Notes: generated from the sequence alone by a model not told the origin. A DNA stretch of 56,093 bases from Planctomycetaceae bacterium UBA2972 (GCA_002348315.1 DEAW01000119.1:6118-62210); one strand, 5' to 3'. Shown: positions 1 to 9,339, counted from the first letter of the stretch. Numbers and translations: made by a program.

Positions 1-1152
1 CGCGGCCTTGTCACTGCAGAAGGCTCCACTTTCCGAAACGGGGCGGCCACATTATTTCGAGATCGCCGTTCGCCAGACGAAGTGACGACTCTGGTCAGCC
101 AGCTGTTCTTAGGCATCCGTTTGGATTGTGCAAAATGTCACCACCACCCATTCGAACGCTGGAGTCAAGAAGACTTCTACTCGTTCGCAGCTTTCTTCGC
201 TCGAGTCGGTAGGAAAGGCACAGGGTTGTCCCCTCCTATCTCCGGAAGTGAAGAGGTCATTATGGAAGCAAGTAGTGGCAGTGTTTCACACCCACTGACC
301 GGCGCTGTCCTGGCTCCCCGTCCACTCTACGGTGACATCGCTTTTAGCGAAGACGAATTGCAAAGTGATTACTCCATGCGTGGAAAACTAGCCGACTGGA
401 TGGTGGCTCCGGAAAACGACTACTTTGGTAAAGTGATGGCCAATCGAGTGTGGGCAGACATGATGGGCCGTGGACTTGTCGAACCCGTAGACGACTTGCG
501 AGCAACAAATCCCGCGACTAATGAACCACTGCTTGCAGCTCTTGGACAATACTTTGCAGATAACAAATACGATATTAAAAAGCTGATCGGAGTCATCGCC
601 AAGTCGCACGTCTATGGCCTCAGCTCCGAACCAACAGAACGCAACGTAGCTGACACACGGAACTATTCACGTCACTACCGAGTCAGACTTCGCGCTGAAG
701 TTCTACTCGATGCCATATCGGATATCACGGCCATGCCAAATAATTTTGCAGCGATGCCGTATGGTGCTCGGTCCAATCAAATCTGGACGCACCGTGTAAC
801 CAGTCTGTTCCTGGACACCTTCGGGAGGCCTGATCCTAACCAGGATCCTCCCTGTGAGCGAACCCCCGACTCCACCGTGACTCAGATTCTGCATCTGATG
901 AATTCTCCGGAACTTCATGCCAAAGTGACCAATGGTAACAATGCGATTGGCAAGATGATCGACGAGCAAAAGGCGGAGCCGGCAGAGGTTATCAAACAGT
1001 TGTATTTACTATGTTACAGTCGTGAACCAGATGGTGAGGAATTGGAAATCTGTAAAGAGATCTTTGAAAACAACAAAGAGAAACCCAAAGATGCCGCCTC
1101 GTATATTCTCTGGGCATTGATGAACACTCCCGAATTCACATTGAAAGACTAA
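1..1152 (+). CDS. DUF1549/DUF1553 domain protein, 3' part (5' end outside window)
   Basis: The reading frame is open from base 1, so the start lies upstream of the window. The visible part begins inside the DUF1549 domain and carries the family motif CAKCHHHPFERW followed by an aromatic-rich stretch, then the DUF1553 domain with the KVMANRVWADMMGRGLVEP motif that matches the NRVWQ-H-FG signature of the family. Planctomycetes encode many such exported proteins, often with an N-terminal cytochrome-like PSCyt1 domain and next to DUF1501 genes. Their biochemical role is not established; the CxxCH motif could bind heme or metal. The next gene, a PPC-domain protein, begins 13 bases after the stop, which suggests one transcript. 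Family assignment is secure; function is unknown. Confidence 0.88.
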   Translation, partial: RGLVTAEGSTFRNGAATLFRDRRSPDEVTTLVSQLFLGIRLDCAKCHHHPFERWSQEDFYSFAAFFARVGRKGTGLSPPISGSEEVIMEASSGSVSHPLTGAVLAPRPLYGDIAFSEDELQSDYSMRGKLADWMVAPENDYFGKVMANRVWADMMGRGLVEPVDDLRATNPATNEPLLAALGQYFADNKYDIKKLIGVIAKSHVYGLSSEPTERNVADTRNYSRHYRVRLRAEVLLDAISDITAMPNNFAAMPYGARSNQIWTHRVTSLFLDTFGRPDPNQDPPCERTPDSTVTQILHLMNSPELHAKVTNGNNAIGKMIDEQKAEPAEVIKQLYLLCYSREPDGEELEICKEIFENNKEKPKDAASYILWALMNTPEFTLKD

Positions 1153-1165
1153 CTGAGACGCACGG

Positions 1166-2767
1166 ATGACTCGAAACTGTTTAACTCTCATCATTGCCTC
1201 ATTGTTTGTTGGTAGTCAGCTCTCAGCTGCTGCTCCAACACTCACATCGGTATACCCCCCCGGAATTCAACAAGGTACCACCTCGACAGTCAAGATGTCC
1301 GGTTCGTGGACCTCCTGGCCCGTTAAGATTGACGGTGAATTCCCTGAAGGGCTGACAGTGAAAACGCACGAAGATGCGGGCGTGCTGGAAGTTACCGTTG
1401 CGGTGAACTTACCCTCGGGTCCGTATTATTTTCGAATTTATGACGCGGAAGGCGCAAGCCCATTAATTCCGATCATCGTCGGAGCGGTTAATGAAATTCA
1501 GGAAGAAGAGCCGAATGCAAAACCTGGTGAGTGGAAAACGATCGAGTTGCCGACGGTCGTCAACGGACAACTTAAAGAGTCCGGTGATGTCGACATCTTT
1601 GGGCTGAATCTCAAAGCGGGAGAAAAAGTCACGCTGATGGTGACTGCCAATAATATACTTGGTTCGCCCATGGACGGTATCCTGCAGGTCGCTGATGAAC
1701 GTGGTTTTGTTGTTGCTCAAAACGACGACGAACGAAACATAGATCCTCAATTGAGTTTTATTGCTGCGAAAGATGGAGTGTACCAAGTCAGGCTCTTTGC
1801 CTTCCCCACCACTCCTAACTCATCCATTGGATTCTCCGCGGCTGCAACTTATATCTACCGTATTACCGCATCCAAGGATAAATTCCTCGACTACTGTCTG
1901 CCGTTAGTAAAATCAGCAGAGATGACCACGGTGAAGCCGATGGGAATTGGTTTTAGTGATGAGCAGTTAGATGTGGGAGTCGCCCTCAATGGACACTTGT
2001 CGGTAATAGGCATTCCAGGCAGCGTCGCTATTAATGATTTCGACGGCGCTGTTGCCGTCTTGACGGCTAAGAACGCTGAAGCGGCGGTCACAGAAGTCTC
2101 CGTACCTGTTAGCTTGAGCGGTGTATTAAAGACAAAAGCTGAAGAGCATATGGTGCTTCTCAAAAATCAAACGAAAGATTCGAGCTTATCCATCAAAGCC
2201 TATGCCCGAACTATTGGATTCCCCACCGATCCGATCATTCAAATTAAAGATGCAGCAGGCGTTGTTCTTTTCACTCAGGATGATTTGAGCCGAACCGAGC
2301 GGGATCCCGAGTTTAGCTACAAAATACCTGCTGATGGTGATTATCAATTAACCATACGCGATTTGCATCGTCAGGGAGGGGAGCGATACGCCTATCGAGT
2401 CGATGTGCAACCTACCACGGCTGCCGTCAAAATGAGCGTTGATCGAGGTGAGCTGCTGAAGAAAAATGAGAATTTGCTAATTCCACTGACGGTCGAGCGA
2501 ACGGGTGGGTTTAACAAAGAGATGTTAGTTGAAGTGAAAGGCCTTCCCGAAGGGATGACGGCCATTGCCGCCAAATCGGAAGCGAGTGGTGATTCTGCTA
2601 AGAAAGTACAGGTAGTATTGAAAGGGGAACCTCAGGAGTTTTCCGGGCCCGTCACGATCGTCGGTAGTTACGAAGGCGGTAGTATCGAAGCCCACTACCT
2701 TGTCAAAAACTCCGCGTTAACAAGAAATCGATTCTGGCTCACCGTGCTACCTGCCGCAGCGGAGTAA
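1166..2767 (+). CDS. Exported PPC-domain protein
   Basis: A 533-residue protein with a clear signal peptide (hydrophobic residues about 6-20, likely cleavage near SQLSAAA). After a TIG/IPT-like opening segment (PTLTSVYPPGIQQGTTSTV) two regions resemble pre-peptidase C-terminal (PPC) domains: about residues 120-235 (VNGQLKESGDVDIFGLNLKAG) and 315-420 (ending in a DGDYQLTIRD motif). No catalytic domain is visible, so the PPC modules are probably structural or binding units outside the cytoplasmic membrane. The gene follows the DUF1549/DUF1553 gene by 13 bases, an arrangement common in planctomycetes, and is probably co-transcribed with it. Substrate and partner are unknown. Confidence 0.8.
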   Translation: MTRNCLTLIIASLFVGSQLSAAAPTLTSVYPPGIQQGTTSTVKMSGSWTSWPVKIDGEFPEGLTVKTHEDAGVLEVTVAVNLPSGPYYFRIYDAEGASPLIPIIVGAVNEIQEEEPNAKPGEWKTIELPTVVNGQLKESGDVDIFGLNLKAGEKVTLMVTANNILGSPMDGILQVADERGFVVAQNDDERNIDPQLSFIAAKDGVYQVRLFAFPTTPNSSIGFSAAATYIYRITASKDKFLDYCLPLVKSAEMTTVKPMGIGFSDEQLDVGVALNGHLSVIGIPGSVAINDFDGAVAVLTAKNAEAAVTEVSVPVSLSGVLKTKAEEHMVLLKNQTKDSSLSIKAYARTIGFPTDPIIQIKDAAGVVLFTQDDLSRTERDPEFSYKIPADGDYQLTIRDLHRQGGERYAYRVDVQPTTAAVKMSVDRGELLKKNENLLIPLTVERTGGFNKEMLVEVKGLPEGMTAIAAKSEASGDSAKKVQVVLKGEPQEFSGPVTIVGSYEGGSIEAHYLVKNSALTRNRFWLTVLPAAAE

Positions 2768-2777
2768 ATCGCAATTT

Positions 2778-3587
2778 TTAGCTGTGCATAATGATGCCGC
2801 CGTCGACATTGACGGTTTGACCCGTCACATTGCCTGCCGCCTGGGAAGCCAGGAAGGTAGCCATGCGGCCAATATCTTCAGGCTTTTGCCAACGTCCCAA
2901 AGGACAGATACTGCTTATTTTTTCTCCGGCCCAATCTTCATAACTCCGTTTGTCGGTATCACTTTGGCGTTCATTCCAGGCAGCCCAGACGCTTTTGTTT
3001 AACGTGGTTTGGATCATCCCCGGGCTAATGGCATTGGCACGGACATTGTAGGGAGCGAAGTCTTTGGCAACGACCTGCATGAAGTTTACGATGGCTGCTT
3101 TGGCGGCACTGTATGGCGGGTCGGTTTGTGACCCCATCTGAGCAGCAATCGATGCGATAAAGAGAATGGAGCCTTGTCCACACTGCTGCATCTGAGAAGC
3201 AAAAGCGTGAGCGACATTCACGGCACCCATGAGATTCACTTCCAATACAAATGGCCAGTCAGATGGATCCATTTCCCAAAACGGAAATCCAAATTTATTG
3301 GAACCCACGCCAGCTGCATAGACGAGGTGATTCAGCTTCTCTGTGTAACTGTTGATATCTTCAGCTAGTGCCTGAACCGCATTATAATCTGTTGCGTCGA
3401 GGACCACTGAGGTGATCGTGCCATTGGCCGAGGCATTCATCAAAACAGCGGATTCTTGAACAGCGGGGTCAATGTCAGCCAGAACAACATCTGCACCTTC
3501 ATTGGCAAACTCCTGAGCAATGGCATGGCCAATACCCTTGGCGCCGCCAACAATTAAAACGCCGTTGCCCGTTAATCCTAAATCCAT
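2778..3587 (-). CDS. SDR family NAD(P)-dependent oxidoreductase
   Basis: A 269-residue classical short-chain dehydrogenase/reductase. The N-terminal glycine motif is GGAKGIG, the NAG-type motif appears as YAAGVG, and the catalytic Ser/Tyr/Lys set is seen in SIAAQ and YSAAKAA. The C-terminus ends in the usual GQTVNVDGG motif. An acidic residue after the second strand (VVLADID) suggests NAD rather than NADP as cofactor, by family rule. Substrate cannot be told from sequence. The VOC-family gene upstream on the same strand is 26 bases away, so the two are likely co-transcribed. The 3' end converges on the PPC-domain gene with only 10 bases between the stops. Confidence 0.9.
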   Translation of the reverse strand: MDLGLTGNGVLIVGGAKGIGHAIAQEFANEGADVVLADIDPAVQESAVLMNASANGTITSVVLDATDYNAVQALAEDINSYTEKLNHLVYAAGVGSNKFGFPFWEMDPSDWPFVLEVNLMGAVNVAHAFASQMQQCGQGSILFIASIAAQMGSQTDPPYSAAKAAIVNFMQVVAKDFAPYNVRANAISPGMIQTTLNKSVWAAWNERQSDTDKRSYEDWAGEKISSICPLGRWQKPEDIGRMATFLASQAAGNVTGQTVNVDGGIIMHS

Positions 3588-3613
3588 GTTGTATTCTCAA
3601 CTGCGTTGAATGG

Positions 3614-3991
3614 TTAATCTGTGGTCGGAGGCGGCACGCAAAGTTCAATGGTGTGTCCATCCGGATCGTGTAGAAAGAGTTGCTGAGCACCGTCTGGCCG
3701 TACTCGGCGAGGATAGTGTTCTACTCCCAAACTATCAAGGTGCTCTTCCCAGGCATCAATGTCATCAACCATTAAAGCAAAGTGATTTCCCCGAGGGTGC
3801 CCGTTAATTTCTTCGTCTCGATTGCCAATGATATGTAGTTCCTGAACTTCCCCCAGCAAATACCAGGCTCCAGGGAAATCAAAGGCAGGACGCGGCAACG
3901 ACTGCAACTGCATGACATTGGAGTAGAATTCACAAGTACGTTCCACATCTTCCACATGAATGGCGACGTGATTCAATTCAAGAGTTCTCAT
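3614..3991 (-). CDS. VOC family protein (glyoxalase/bleomycin resistance fold)
   Basis: A 125-residue single-domain vicinal oxygen chelate protein with both beta-alpha-beta-beta-beta halves. Likely metal ligands are the His in NHVAIHV near the N-terminus, the His in HFALMVDD, and the Glu in DPDGHTIELC near the C-terminus. Family members include glyoxalase I, dioxygenases and resistance proteins, so the reaction is not determined. A good ribosome binding site (AAGGA, 5-6 bases before ATG) supports the start. It sits just upstream of the SDR gene, which suggests that both act on the same small organic substrate, but this is inference. Confidence 0.88.
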   Translation of the reverse strand: MRTLELNHVAIHVEDVERTCEFYSNVMQLQSLPRPAFDFPGAWYLLGEVQELHIIGNRDEEINGHPRGNHFALMVDDIDAWEEHLDSLGVEHYPRRVRPDGAQQLFLHDPDGHTIELCVPPPTTD

Positions 3992-4037
3992 ATTTATCCT
4001 TTAATGTGTCGCTTCGATAAACGGCGAGGCCACAGTA

Positions 4038-4784
4038 TTAACCGTACAGTTTCGTAGCTTCTGCCGCTCCAAGCTTTCGAGCACGAATGCGGCCATTGCT
4101 AAGTTGCTCACCGTTCGGGTCAACGTAGACTCGGCCACTAGAGCCAGCATGGAGTCCGATGATGTGGATATTGAAAATAAAACCTTCATCGGCCTCGGCT
4201 TTGAACCAGTGCACATTGTCTTTTACCTGAGTAACAGTCGAGCATTCTCCCGGCTTAAACTTAGCATCAATAGTTGGTTTGATAATCATATGGCTTTCAG
4301 TATCTTCAAGGCGATCATAGTGTTTACCTCGGAACTGGCCCTTCATGATTAAGAAAGCGGTTGCCATGTTGTCATGCCCATGAGGAACGACGCTTTGGCC
4401 TTTTTTGAGTTTGAAAATTTGATGGCCGAACACGAGATTGGTGGGTAATCCTTCCACTTCAGGAAATTTGAAACGAATGGGGCGTTCTCCTTTCTCGCGA
4501 AAAGGAGTGGAAGAGATGCGACCTCCAAAATCGACGAACTTCATTAGATCTTTCAGATCGACTTTAGCAAAGAGCTTTTCACACTGGTCTTGCCATTGTA
4601 TCTGAGACAGCTTTTTCCCTTTCAAATCCTGACCTAATTCATGGACATCTTTGATCCATTGAGCGGCTATCGGTTTGATTTCAGCGCCGAACAGCTCATT
4701 GCTGAACATCGTATTGAGCAACGAATAGGTGACTAGAGATTCTACAGTCCCTCGTGCGAAGTCACGGCGATTTAAATGAGGCAT
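4038..4784 (-). CDS. Tat-exported cupin-like protein
   Basis: The chosen ATG gives 248 residues starting MPHLNRRDFARG, a twin-arginine signal, with GGAGA about 6 bases upstream. A TTG (4808) and an ATG (4796) further upstream are in frame but lack a ribosome binding site. The body holds a cupin-like core with the metal-binding motif PHGHDNMATAF and a later histidine in DNVHWF. The glutamate of the standard cupin motif 1 (HxH..E) is not visible at its usual place. Export through Tat suggests folding with a metal in the cytoplasm. Function is unknown. It lies 46 bases upstream of the VOC gene on the same strand and may share its transcript. Confidence 0.7.
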   Translation of the reverse strand: MPHLNRRDFARGTVESLVTYSLLNTMFSNELFGAEIKPIAAQWIKDVHELGQDLKGKKLSQIQWQDQCEKLFAKVDLKDLMKFVDFGGRISSTPFREKGERPIRFKFPEVEGLPTNLVFGHQIFKLKKGQSVVPHGHDNMATAFLIMKGQFRGKHYDRLEDTESHMIIKPTIDAKFKPGECSTVTQVKDNVHWFKAEADEGFIFNIHIIGLHAGSSGRVYVDPNGEQLSNGRIRARKLGAAEATKLYG

Positions 4785-4838
4785 GGTGTTCTCCATGGGA
4801 TACGGCAAAAAAGTCAGTGCTACAAATCGTTGTCGTTA

Positions 4839-6233
4839 TTAATCCCATTCGCCAAATTCAACTTCCACGACGATTTCCTTGGGATTCGTGGAAAACATCA
4901 CGCGAATGGGTCCGACGGGAGCATCGCTGATCATTTTAGCCAACTCCGCAGCCGATGTTACTTCAATGGATTGAAGGTTGGTAAGGACATGCCCTTTACG
5001 TAGACCTACTTTGTAAAGTGGGCAGTCTTCCGGAATCTCATCCACCAGGACGCCAGCGACATGAGGTTTGACTACGGCTTTCACCATCGAGTCATTCGTT
5101 TTATTAAAGACTCCGGATTGAGGAATGCCGATCCTCGAAATGAAAACTTTGGATTTGTCTCCCGGCTTGTGCCCGCTAATAATTCTGCGGAGGTCATTAA
5201 AGTCTTTCACTGGTCTGTCATCGAAAGCTGTGATGATGTCTCCCACCATCAACCCAGCCTTGAAAGCACCGGTATTAGGTTGCACACTTTCGATATAGCA
5301 AGCAGCGGGCGGTTGTCGACAGCCAACTCCCAGAAAGGCTCCCAGTCGAAAATCCATTTCTGCCTTCACAGCCTGTTGGAGGCGTTCGGCTCCCTCTTTG
5401 GTTCCCTTTGTTCCATAGAGTTTGACGAAGGCGAGTTTTTTAAGTGGATGCAATTGATCAAAACCATTGTCCGAGATGGGGCAATAGCGGATATCCAAAT
5501 TGGTAAGTGAGCTTAGTCGGCCAATATGCTCAGCAGACGCATCCGTTAAAGGGCATCGTTTGACGACGAGTGAAGTTAGTTTCCGCATTCTTGAAATGAT
5601 GGCAAACCACTGAACATCAAGTTCAATCTCCTCGATCAGCAATTCTTCTGCTGAGGCCACCCAGGGAAGCATGTACAAATCTTCCGCATCCCCTTGCCAT
5701 CCGCTGTCGATATGAAGCTGTTGGACGTATCGCGAATCCGCTCCGATACGCGTGTAAACGCGGTTATATCTGGCTCCCAGTTTTGTAAGTCCTCGAATTG
5801 CATCTCCTTCACGAACCAGATTGATGCGATCCAAAGCGGAAGCGGCCTGGCGTGCTATACGAGGGTTTTCAGAAGACGCGAGCTTTTCCAGTGATTGTCG
5901 CGGCACTCCGTTAGCTCGAAAGCCCTGTTTGTCGGAAAGAGTTAGTTCGGAAAGGATATGCAGCGAACGCGTCACGCCTTCAAAATTCTGTTGGTCCAAT
6001 TGGCTGACAAGGACGGGAATGACTTCGGTCCCCCGATCGATGAGATCCAACGTGGCTTGTTCGCGATGAATAAACTTACGACTGGAAAGCTGTTTGGTTA
6101 ACTCGGCCACTGAGCTACCTGGTTGTTGAGCCTGCCCATATACCGGTAGGTCAATTTGGAAGCAGACAGCTAACGCTAAGGCAATCGCCGGGAGCGGAAG
6201 GTTGAACGAGCGCTTTCGGGTAGGCATAGACAT
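4839..6233 (-). CDS. Exported HEAT/LRR/PDZ-domain protein
   Basis: A protein of 464 residues from the ATG at 6233; a TTG at 6242 is also in frame. A signal peptide is clear (basic TRKRS then a hydrophobic run). Residues about 40-150 form helical HEAT-like repeats, about 170-290 look like leucine-rich repeats (SSLTNLDIRYCPISDNGFDQL), and two PDZ domains follow: about 300-370 (containing AGLMVGDIITAFDDRPV) and 385-455 (containing GLRKGHVLTNLQSIEV). No protease domain is attached, so it is not an HtrA/Deg protease. It is probably a periplasmic scaffold that binds peptides or C-termini. The combination of repeats with tandem PDZ domains is typical of planctomycete exported proteins. Partners are unknown. 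Confidence 0.75.
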   Translation of the reverse strand: MSMPTRKRSFNLPLPAIALALAVCFQIDLPVYGQAQQPGSSVAELTKQLSSRKFIHREQATLDLIDRGTEVIPVLVSQLDQQNFEGVTRSLHILSELTLSDKQGFRANGVPRQSLEKLASSENPRIARQAASALDRINLVREGDAIRGLTKLGARYNRVYTRIGADSRYVQQLHIDSGWQGDAEDLYMLPWVASAEELLIEEIELDVQWFAIISRMRKLTSLVVKRCPLTDASAEHIGRLSSLTNLDIRYCPISDNGFDQLHPLKKLAFVKLYGTKGTKEGAERLQQAVKAEMDFRLGAFLGVGCRQPPAACYIESVQPNTGAFKAGLMVGDIITAFDDRPVKDFNDLRRIISGHKPGDKSKVFISRIGIPQSGVFNKTNDSMVKAVVKPHVAGVLVDEIPEDCPLYKVGLRKGHVLTNLQSIEVTSAAELAKMISDAPVGPIRVMFSTNPKEIVVEVEFGEWD

Positions 6234-6546
6234 GACATGCAAATCGGCAGATGAGGCGAGTGTAATTCGCTTATTTTAGCAAAAAACGAAACCCAGTGCC
6301 GTCTGATTCTCACGTACTAACCTGCCAGTCGACGTTCAGCCTGATGAAGATACGCATTCATTTCCAGATAGTTATACATTCGAAAATGTTGGTAAGAACG
6401 GTGGCGTTTTCTACCAGCGAAGATGTCGTCAAGCAACCGAATGGAAACAAGATGAGTTTGTGAGATTAACGGCAATTGTCCTGACTATCCTTAATGTCCT
6501 ATGATGGATACAACCCAATTAGATTTCAGGAGTTTAATCCCGCGTG
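6234..6546. other. Intergenic region between divergent genes
   Basis: This 313-base gap separates the minus-strand PDZ-domain gene from the plus-strand M28 peptidase and should carry promoters for both. Apart from the possible small ORF at 6317-6475 I see no strong hairpin, repeat or RNA gene. GGAG at 6529-6532 is the likely ribosome binding site of the peptidase gene. Confidence 0.5.
6317..6475 (-). CDS. Possible 52-aa basic protein (small ORF)
   Basis: This reading frame lies in an otherwise empty gap. It starts at a TTG preceded by AGGA and encodes 52 residues rich in Arg, His, Tyr and Leu, containing LLDDIFAGRKRHRSYQHF and ending HQAERRLAG. The residue mix and codon choice look protein-like, and the stop falls 84 bases before the ATG of the PDZ-domain gene on the same strand, so it could be the first gene of that transcript. 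No family is recognised. The TTG start and short length make chance a real alternative. Confidence 0.3.
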   Translation of the reverse strand: MPLISQTHLVSIRLLDDIFAGRKRHRSYQHFRMYNYLEMNAYLHQAERRLAG

Positions 6547-7671
6547 ATGAGACTAACTAAAGTACTCGGCTGGCCATTAGTGCTGTTGTCATTCTCCATG
6601 GTGGTGGGCTGTCCCGGAGCTGGCGAGTCGACCGATGAAGACAGCAGTGTATCCGAAGTACGCCGCGAGATCATTCTCCAATTCACTCGGCAAGGTCGTT
6701 TGACGCCGGACATCCGTGGAGAATTACTTTCTCTTACGTCAGCCAATGGTCTTAGGCAATACGCTCAGAAACAAGATGAAGCATATTTAGAGTCCTTACC
6801 GGTAGATGGCCGACTTTGTATGCAGATGCTTGAAAAGGTCGTAGGAATCGGCCCTCGATTTAGTGGTTCAGAGGGTATGCTTGCCCAACAGCAGTTGCTC
6901 CAAGACTACTTTGAATCTCACGGTGGTGCTGTCGAATATCAACGTTTCAAAGCTCGCAATCCAATCTCGAAGCAAGGCGTCGAGACTGTGGATATGGCTA
7001 ACATGATCGTCCGTTGGTTTCCTGAAAAAAAGCGCCGGATCGTGTTGTGTGCTCATTACGATACACGTCCTTTTCCCGATAACGATCCGGATCCGACACT
7101 TCGCAAAGCTGAATTTGTGGGCGCAAATGATGGAGGCAGTGGCGTAGCCGTTCTTTGTGCTCTGGCAAAAGAAGTTGCGAAACTGGATAGCAAGCTCGGT
7201 ATTGATATGGTTTTGTTCGATGGCGAAGAATTGGTGTACAACAGTGCGCGAGATCCATTTTTCCTGGGCTCGACTCATTTTGCCGAACAATATGCTACGA
7301 GTCGTCATGATTACCAGTATGTCGCGGGGATTCTACTGGATATGGTAGCGGATGCCGATCTACAGATTTATCAGGAAATCAACTCACGGCGACTGGCTCC
7401 CAGGATTGTCCAGCAGGTCTGGTCGATCGCCAAGAGACTGGGGGTCGCGGAGTTTCGTGCAAACGCTCGGCATGAAGTTCGAGATGATCATTTGCCGCTT
7501 AACCAGATAGCTAAGATACCAACGATCGACTTGATCGATTTTGATTATCCGAGTCCGCAAAAGCGTGAAACATACTGGCACACGACTCAGGATACCGTGG
7601 ATAAATGCTCAGCAATTTCCATGGCCCATGTCGGGTGGGTCGTTTTGGAGTGGATTAAAAGCCAGAATTAG
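6547..7671 (+). CDS. M28 family peptidase lipoprotein, glutaminyl-cyclase-like
   Basis: A 374-residue lipoprotein: hydrophobic leader then lipobox VVGC, so it should be anchored on the outside of a membrane. The M28 zinc-ligand motifs are all present in order: CAHYDTRP, GANDGGSGVAV, LFDGEE, LLDMV, and a C-terminal YWHTTQDT. The pattern DDHLPLNQ...IPTIDLIDFDYP before WHTTQDT closely follows animal glutaminyl-peptide cyclotransferase, so N-terminal pyroglutamate formation is a good guess, although aminopeptidase activity cannot be excluded. A GTG three bases upstream is also in frame; ATG was chosen. The stop is 49 bases before the dehydrogenase gene. Confidence 0.85.
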   Translation: MRLTKVLGWPLVLLSFSMVVGCPGAGESTDEDSSVSEVRREIILQFTRQGRLTPDIRGELLSLTSANGLRQYAQKQDEAYLESLPVDGRLCMQMLEKVVGIGPRFSGSEGMLAQQQLLQDYFESHGGAVEYQRFKARNPISKQGVETVDMANMIVRWFPEKKRRIVLCAHYDTRPFPDNDPDPTLRKAEFVGANDGGSGVAVLCALAKEVAKLDSKLGIDMVLFDGEELVYNSARDPFFLGSTHFAEQYATSRHDYQYVAGILLDMVADADLQIYQEINSRRLAPRIVQQVWSIAKRLGVAEFRANARHEVRDDHLPLNQIAKIPTIDLIDFDYPSPQKRETYWHTTQDTVDKCSAISMAHVGWVVLEWIKSQN

Positions 7672-7720
7672 TACATCAGTAAACCGAGCAAACCAACTAA
7701 CACCAAGTAAGACGAGCGCT

Positions 7721-8770
7721 ATGGAATTTGAAATTGCACTTTACCCCGGAGACGGTATTGGACCGGATGTTTTAGAACAGGCTGTGCGTGTGATGCACCA
7801 AGTCGGTGAGCGGCATGGGATCACATTTAAGACTAAAACGTTGCCCTGGGGATATGAATACTGGAAGCAACACGGGACGGTCGTCCCGGAAGGATTTCTT
7901 GACGAAATTCGTGAAGTAGATTCCATTCTGCTAGGTGCTGTAGGTTGGCCTGACGAAATTCCGGACCACGAGACCCTGGCACCGCTTGTGAAAATCCGGC
8001 AGGCTTTTGATCAATTTGCCTGTGTTCGACCGGCTAATCTTTTCACAGGGCTCGAGAGTGTCTTGGCGGGAAGAACGTCAGCAGAGATCGATTTCGTTGT
8101 CATCAGAGAAAACTCTGAAGGTGAATACATCGATAATGGTGGGCGGTTTAAAAAGGGGACTCCGGACGAAGTTGCAGTACAAACTGCAGTCCATACTCGA
8201 AAGGGTGTTGAACGAATTATACGGTTCGCATTTGATACCGCTCGCAAGCGTCGTAAAAAGCTAACCATGGCTACCAAAAGTAACGCCCAAAAATATTCCT
8301 ATGTGATGTGGGACGATATTTTAGAAGAACTGAAGCCGGAGTATCCGGACGTTGAAGCTGAGCGCATGCACTGTGATGCAGCAGTGATGAATCTGGTGCG
8401 TTGGCCCGACCACTTTGATGTGATTGTTGCGTCGAATTTGTTTGGTGACTTACTCACTGACCTGGGAGGTATTCTTGGAGGCGGCTTAGGACTGGCACCA
8501 AGTTCGAATGAGAATCCAACGAGAGAATTTCCATCGATGTTTGAACCAGTGCACGGCTCCGCCCCGGATATAGCAGGTAAGGGAATTGCGAATCCGGTAG
8601 CAGCAATTTTGAGTTTGGCGATGATGCTCGATCACCTTCAATGTGACGGTGCCGCTCAAAATGTCTGTACTGCTGTCGAGGCGGCATTGGCAGCGGGAGC
8701 TAAAACTCCAGACCTCGGAGGTGAATTGACGACTGTGGAGATGGGCGATGCTGTTCTAGCCTGTCTGTGA
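7721..8770 (+). CDS. Tartrate dehydrogenase / D-malate dehydrogenase (decarboxylating) family
   Basis: A 349-residue member of the isocitrate/isopropylmalate dehydrogenase family. The N-terminus has YPGDGIGPDV. Motifs diagnostic of the DmlA/TtuC branch are GAVGWPDEIPDH, RENSEGEY, and VASNLFGDLLTDLGG followed by EPVHGSAPDIAGKGIANP. Family members oxidise D-malate, tartrate or 3-isopropylmalate with NAD, Mn2+ and usually decarboxylation. The frame extends back to 7541 into the peptidase gene, but the family N-terminus begins at the ATG at 7721, so the extension is rejected. A leuB role is less likely because the GAVGWPD motif is that of the D-malate/tartrate branch. It is probably co-transcribed with the peptidase gene. 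Confidence 0.88.
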   Translation: MEFEIALYPGDGIGPDVLEQAVRVMHQVGERHGITFKTKTLPWGYEYWKQHGTVVPEGFLDEIREVDSILLGAVGWPDEIPDHETLAPLVKIRQAFDQFACVRPANLFTGLESVLAGRTSAEIDFVVIRENSEGEYIDNGGRFKKGTPDEVAVQTAVHTRKGVERIIRFAFDTARKRRKKLTMATKSNAQKYSYVMWDDILEELKPEYPDVEAERMHCDAAVMNLVRWPDHFDVIVASNLFGDLLTDLGGILGGGLGLAPSSNENPTREFPSMFEPVHGSAPDIAGKGIANPVAAILSLAMMLDHLQCDGAAQNVCTAVEAALAAGAKTPDLGGELTTVEMGDAVLACL

Positions 8771-8916
8771 TCAGGTAAAGTGACATTTGATTTGGTAAAC
8801 TTTGCTGATTTTACCGAATATAAGGGCGTTGAATTCCCGATATTTCAATTAGTTGCCTGTAATCACTGCGCAATCTAATCGAGTAACTACTCAGTCTGAA
8901 ATATTATCCGGGGGGG

Positions 8917-9339
8917 ATGAACATGCTCAGACAGCGACACAAGATTCTAAGTATTTTAGTTTTCGTGGCTACCGCGCCGATTTTAACAGGTTGCTGTAGT
9001 ACCTGTCCGTCGCTTAGCGGAAGACATTCGGATATGCATATGCAGACGGAATCGGTCGTGCTCAATGGAGATCTCCATGTCTCTCACCCGAAGCATATTC
9101 ACGGCTCGCTCAAAGAGAAAATGGAGGCACGAGGCGTCAAGTCGGGTTGCGGGGAATTCTTTTGGAGCAGTTGGTATAACGATGGCCCGGAAGCGACGGT
9201 CTATCATCCAAAGCAACCGTGTACTGAACATGGCGTAGAGGTCTCTGAACAGGTCGAGACAGGCATGAGTCGAGCGTCTCAGCGGATCATTAAGACGAGG
9301 CGAGATGTTCGTGTTGTCCAGGCCGATCCTGAGATCTAA
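8917..9339 (+). CDS. Small lipoprotein of unknown function
   Basis: A 140-residue protein with a lipoprotein signal: basic start RQRHK, hydrophobic core, and lipobox ILTGC followed by a second Cys. The G-run (GGGGGG) directly before the ATG at 8917 is an unusual ribosome binding site; a second ATG at 8923 is possible. The mature part is rich in His, Ser and charged residues, with CSTC near the lipidated Cys and one further Cys pair (SGCGE and PCTEH), so metal binding or disulfides are possible. No family is recognised. A terminator-like hairpin follows at 9382. Confidence 0.72.
   Translation: MNMLRQRHKILSILVFVATAPILTGCCSTCPSLSGRHSDMHMQTESVVLNGDLHVSHPKHIHGSLKEKMEARGVKSGCGEFFWSSWYNDGPEATVYHPKQPCTEHGVEVSEQVETGMSRASQRIIKTRRDVRVVQADPEI

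Noticed and set aside
7541..7720. N-terminal extension of the tartrate/D-malate dehydrogenase frame
   Set aside because: It overlaps the end of the peptidase gene, and the family N-terminus starts at the ATG at 7721.
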